DNA from: Fidelibacterota bacterium
GTDB taxonomy: Bacteria; Marinisomatota; Marinisomatia; Marinisomatales; UBA1611
Direction of reading: 5' to 3'
Assembly: GCA_002718285.1 (NCBI GenBank)
Contig: PBAR01000014.1
Coordinates: 17,770 to 26,513, forward strand
Length of the DNA stretch: 8,744 bases
In this document: piece by piece, positions 6,341 to 8,744 of the stretch
Layout: every line of letters begins with the position of its first letter
How positions within the stretch are numbered: the stretch's first letter is position 1
Position numbers and translations under genes: made by a program
Notes under the pieces: model-generated
Databases searched by the model: none
Told to the model about the DNA's origin: nothing
Seen by the model: the letters and a program-made list of their open reading frames with translations, nothing else

Positions 6341-6384
6341 AAACCTCCAGGTGAGTTATTAACTTCTGCTGGAGGTTTTTTTTT
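6341..6384 (+). terminator. Intrinsic terminator (attenuator) ahead of pyrR
   Basis: AAACCTCCAG (6341-6350) pairs perfectly with CTGGAGGTTT (6369-6378), and nine T's run from 6376 to 6384. Inside the loop, AGTT/AACT (6354-6357 with 6361-6364) can add a short inner stem. It lies between the PyrR-binding loop and the pyrR start, so it is a regulated attenuator, and it may also end miaA transcripts when pyrimidines are plentiful. Confidence 0.92.
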
Positions 6385-6385
6385 G

Positions 6386-6418
6386 AAGGGGAAAATGGAA
6401 TATATGAAAAATGAATAA
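6386..6418 (+). other. SD motif and 7-codon micro-ORF overlapping the pyrR start
   Basis: AAGGGG at 6386-6391 sits 3 nt before ATG 6395, which opens MEYMKNE and stops at TAA 6416-6418, in a different frame from pyrR and overlapping its first eight bases. The same SD is about 19 nt from the pyrR ATG, too far for normal direct use. Ribosomes landing here could terminate and restart on pyrR, or the tract may simply be a poorly spaced ribosome site. This is inference; no peptide function is proposed. Confidence 0.25.
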
Positions 6419-6947
6419 TAAGGTATTAATGGATGGTTTAGCCATGGATCGTACGGTTACTCGCATAGGTCATGAGATAATAGAACGTAACCAACACCCA
6501 GAACAAATAGTCCTCATTGGGATACACAATAGGGGTGTTCCTTTGGCATATCGAATCAGAGAAAAAATTAATGAGTTTACTGGTTTGAGTTTAAAAATAG
6601 GTTCTCTAGATATAACATTTCATAGGGATGATTTTAGGCAACGACTTGTAATGCCTGAGGTAAAAGGAACTGAAATAACCTTTCTAATCGATGGTAAGAT
6701 AGTTATTCTTGTAGATGACGTGTTATATACTGGTCGTACTATTAGAGCGGCTTTAGATGAATTAAATAGTTTTGGGAGGGCTGCAAAGGTTCAGCTGGCC
6801 GTCTTGGTTGATCGAGGGCATCGTGAATTACCAATAAAAGCAGATTTTGTTGGTAAAAATATACCGACTCATGAAGGAGAGCATGTGAGAGTCCTTTTAA
6901 AGGAAAAAGATAATAAAGACAGTGTTTTTCTCTTAATGGATAAATGA
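6411..6947 (+). CDS. pyrR: PyrR, pyr operon attenuation regulator / uracil phosphoribosyltransferase
   Basis: PyrR binds the leader RNA of pyr operons when UMP or UTP is bound and promotes termination; many members also make UMP from uracil and PRPP. The 178-residue protein has the family's usual length and aligns from its first residue with Bacillus PyrR. TRIGHEIIERN (17-27) is the N-terminal mark, the PRPP-binding motif is ILVDDVLYTGRT (99-110), and VLVDRGHRELPI (131-142) plus GKNIPT (148-153) are family-specific. The matching RNA site just upstream supports a regulatory role rather than a plain UPRTase. The start at 6411 is chosen from the family N-terminus; no in-frame upstream start exists (stop at 6405-6407). 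Met7 at 6429 has TAAGG 5 nt before it and is an alternative that would shorten a conserved region only slightly. The stop overlaps the pyrB start as ATGA. Confidence 0.96.
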   Translation: MNNKVLMDGLAMDRTVTRIGHEIIERNQHPEQIVLIGIHNRGVPLAYRIREKINEFTGLSLKIGSLDITFHRDDFRQRLVMPEVKGTEITFLIDGKIVILVDDVLYTGRTIRAALDELNSFGRAAKVQLAVLVDRGHRELPIKADFVGKNIPTHEGEHVRVLLKEKDNKDSVFLLMDK

Positions 6948-7891
6948 TGGGTAGATTATGCCAAAAACATTTGATAGGTTTAGAAGGATATCCCAGTCAA
7001 GATATTAAAACTATTATTGATACAGCCTTTAATTTTCGTGAGGTTTTGGATCGCCCTATAAAAAAAGTTCCTTCATTGCAGGGTATAACTATTGTAAACT
7101 TATTTTTTGAAAACTCTACACGAACCAGACTCAGTTTTGAGTTGGCTCAGAAACGTTTGACCGCTGACACGGTAAATTTTTCGGCATCTTCAAGTAGTCT
7201 AAAAAAAGGAGAAAGTTTTAAGGATACTGTGCAGAATATAGAGGCTATGAAAATTGATGCTGTAGTGATGAGACATCCTACGCCAGGTTCTTGTAATCAT
7301 CTTACAAGATTTGTAGATGCAATAGTTATTAATGCTGGCGATGGTACTCACGAGCATCCAACTCAGGCTATATTGGATATAATGAGCTTATCAGAAAAAT
7401 TTGGAGAAATTAAAGGACTTAATATTGGAATTATTGGTGATATATCTCATAGCAGAGTAGCCTTGAGTAATATTTATGGTTTAACTACTTTAGGGGCAAA
7501 TGTTACATTGTGTGGGCCTCCAAATCTTATGCCATCATTTATTGAAAATTTTGACATTTCTGTAAATACAAATGTGGATGAAGTAATTGATTGGGCAGAT
7601 GCTTTAAATGTTCTTCGAATTCAGAAAGAAAGAATGGGTTTTGGTCTAATACCTTCAATACGTGAGTACAGATCTATGTTTGGAATTACAAAGGAGCGAG
7701 TAGATCAACATAAAAAAGAAATTGTGATTATGCATCCTGGTCCGGTCAACCGAGGAGTTGAAATTGATAGTGCGGTGGCGGATAGCGATCAGGCAATTAT
7801 TTTAGATCAAGTGTTGAATGGGGTAGCATCCCGTATGGCAATTCTATATTTACTTTGTAGTGCAAAAACGGATAACGGAAAGCAGCCATGA
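6944..7891 (+). CDS. pyrB: Aspartate carbamoyltransferase catalytic subunit
   Basis: PyrB condenses carbamoyl phosphate with aspartate, the first committed step of pyrimidine synthesis. The 315-residue protein shows the carbamoyl-phosphate site FENSTRTRLSFE (55-66), the mobile loop SSSLKKGES (83-91, Lys87/Lys88), MRHPTPGS (109-116) where many homologues read MRHPSSGA, GDGTHEHPTQA (132-142), and HPGPVNRGVEI (264-274). It joins pyrR by an ATGA overlap (6944-6947) and pyrC by another (7888-7891), so translational coupling is likely. A second ATG directly follows the first, so the true start may be one codon later. No pyrI regulatory subunit is seen in this window, and control is more likely through the PyrR leader. 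The length fits a catalytic chain without fusion to dihydroorotase. Confidence 0.97.
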   Translation: MMGRLCQKHLIGLEGYPSQDIKTIIDTAFNFREVLDRPIKKVPSLQGITIVNLFFENSTRTRLSFELAQKRLTADTVNFSASSSSLKKGESFKDTVQNIEAMKIDAVVMRHPTPGSCNHLTRFVDAIVINAGDGTHEHPTQAILDIMSLSEKFGEIKGLNIGIIGDISHSRVALSNIYGLTTLGANVTLCGPPNLMPSFIENFDISVNTNVDEVIDWADALNVLRIQKERMGFGLIPSIREYRSMFGITKERVDQHKKEIVIMHPGPVNRGVEIDSAVADSDQAIILDQVLNGVASRMAILYLLCSAKTDNGKQP

Positions 7892-8744
7892 AGATTACTA
7901 AGCTTAAAAAAGAGATATTACTGAAAAATGGTACGATTATTGACCCATATACTAAAAAAATATTTGATGGAGATATTTGGTTAAAAAATGGAAAAATTGC
8001 TGGAGTTGGTAAAACTGGGGCTTCTAAAACTGCTGGGACTATTGATTGTACTGGTAGAGTTATTACCCATGGTTTTTGTGATATCCACGTTCATTTTCGA
8101 GAACCTGGTAGAGAGGATAAAGAAACATTGTTTACTGGTGCTCAAGCTGCTATGGCTGGCGGTTTCACTCGGGTTTGCGTGATGCCAAATACTTATCCAC
8201 CTCTTGACAGTCCAGAATCAATCAATTTTATTTATCAAAAAGCTGAAAAATGCCCTATCAATATTCATCCTATTGGTGCAGTAACAAAATCCCAGAATGG
8301 TGAAAAACTTACGGAAATGGGACTTATGCATCAGGCAGGAGCGGTTGCATTTAGCGATGACGGTTTGCCCATCCAGAATGGTTCTATAATGAGAAGTGCA
8401 TTGGAATATTCAACATTAATGGATGTCCCTATTATAAACCACGCTGAAGATGAATGTCTTCGTTCGAATGGTGTTATGAATGAAAGTTTTGTTTCCAATA
8501 AATTAGGTTTACCTGGAAATCCAGACTTTTCAGAATCTGTAATGGTTCACAGAGATTTAGAACTGGCAAAGTTTACTGGTGCAAAGCTACATGTTCCACA
8601 CATAAGCTCTGCAAAAACAGTTGATCTTCTTCGGGAAACGAAAAAAAAGAATAATAGAATAACTGCAGAAGTTACTCCACATCATCTTTTTTTTAATGAT
8701 GAAGCCTTAAAATCCTTTAATACAAATCTTAAAGTAGCTCCTCC
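7888..8744 (+). CDS. pyrC: Dihydroorotase PyrC, class I, N-terminal part (3' end outside window)
   Basis: PyrC closes carbamoyl-aspartate to dihydroorotate, the step after PyrB. 285 complete codons are present, and the reading frame is open to the window edge. The metal-binding HxH is in DIHVHFREPG (residues 65-74, His67 and His69). The class I bridging ligand is expected at Asp157 or Asp158 in AFSDDG, and further metal ligands at His185 (INHAED) and His238 (VPHISS). TAEVTPHHLFF (259-269) is also typical. The last catalytic Asp lies beyond the end. The retained ligands argue for an active enzyme and not the inactive PyrX partner. The segment before HxH reads VITHGFCDIHVHF, where most homologues have PG; the Pro is replaced by His at residue 61. 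The ATG overlaps the pyrB stop by 4 nt; GGAAAG at 7877-7882 may be a weak SD. Confidence 0.95.
   Translation, partial: MKITKLKKEILLKNGTIIDPYTKKIFDGDIWLKNGKIAGVGKTGASKTAGTIDCTGRVITHGFCDIHVHFREPGREDKETLFTGAQAAMAGGFTRVCVMPNTYPPLDSPESINFIYQKAEKCPINIHPIGAVTKSQNGEKLTEMGLMHQAGAVAFSDDGLPIQNGSIMRSALEYSTLMDVPIINHAEDECLRSNGVMNESFVSNKLGLPGNPDFSESVMVHRDLELAKFTGAKLHVPHISSAKTVDLLRETKKKNNRITAEVTPHHLFFNDEALKSFNTNLKVAP

Noticed and set aside
7988..8182. 64-codon leucine-rich open frame on the + strand
   Set aside because: It overlaps pyrC in another frame, across the metal-binding HxH region; the hydrophobic look is a by-product of the frame shift.

Overview
The window is a stretch of ordinary bacterial chromosome: AT-rich, densely packed and mostly housekeeping. 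The organism cannot be named from sequence alone. Three things lean toward a member of the FCB superphylum, for example a marine Neomarinimicrobia/SAR406-like lineage: the AT-rich composition, the near absence of Shine-Dalgarno (SD) motifs before start codons, and a single-chain FTCD enzyme. This is an inference with modest confidence. The PyrR-type attenuator would be more typical of Firmicutes, so the affiliation should be tested.

Left block (1-4426, + strand): five genes lie nearly end to end. They are the 3' end of a Xer tyrosine recombinase, a site-2-protease-like membrane metalloprotease (TTG start), an unreported-looking 41-residue single-pass membrane protein (814-939), a fused formimidoyltransferase-cyclodeaminase, and the mismatch-repair protein MutL of the endonuclease type. 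Gaps are 2-4 nt, and ftcD and mutL overlap by 8 nt, so this is probably one transcription unit.

Middle: a SixA-like histidine phosphatase gene lies on the - strand (4423-4914) and converges on mutL with a 4-nt overlap. Upstream of it is a 433-bp spacer (4915-5347), the only long stretch without a gene. It holds a 10-bp inverted repeat, an isolated G-rich SD-like tract before a micro-ORF, small AT palindromes and two TATAAT-bearing repeats in front of miaA.

Right block (5348-8744, + strand): miaA (tRNA A37 prenylation) is followed by a 130-bp leader that looks like a PyrR attenuator: a PyrR-binding RNA loop, then an intrinsic terminator ending in nine T's. Next come pyrR, pyrB and a 3'-truncated pyrC, joined by ATGA stop/start overlaps. 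This is a pyrimidine-biosynthesis operon in which PyrR, with UMP/UTP bound, should favour termination ahead of its own gene and of pyrBC.

No mobile elements, CRISPR arrays, rRNA or tRNA genes were seen. The points most worth a second look are the PyrR attenuator and its odd translation-start context, the 41-aa membrane protein, and the structured spacer between sixA and miaA.
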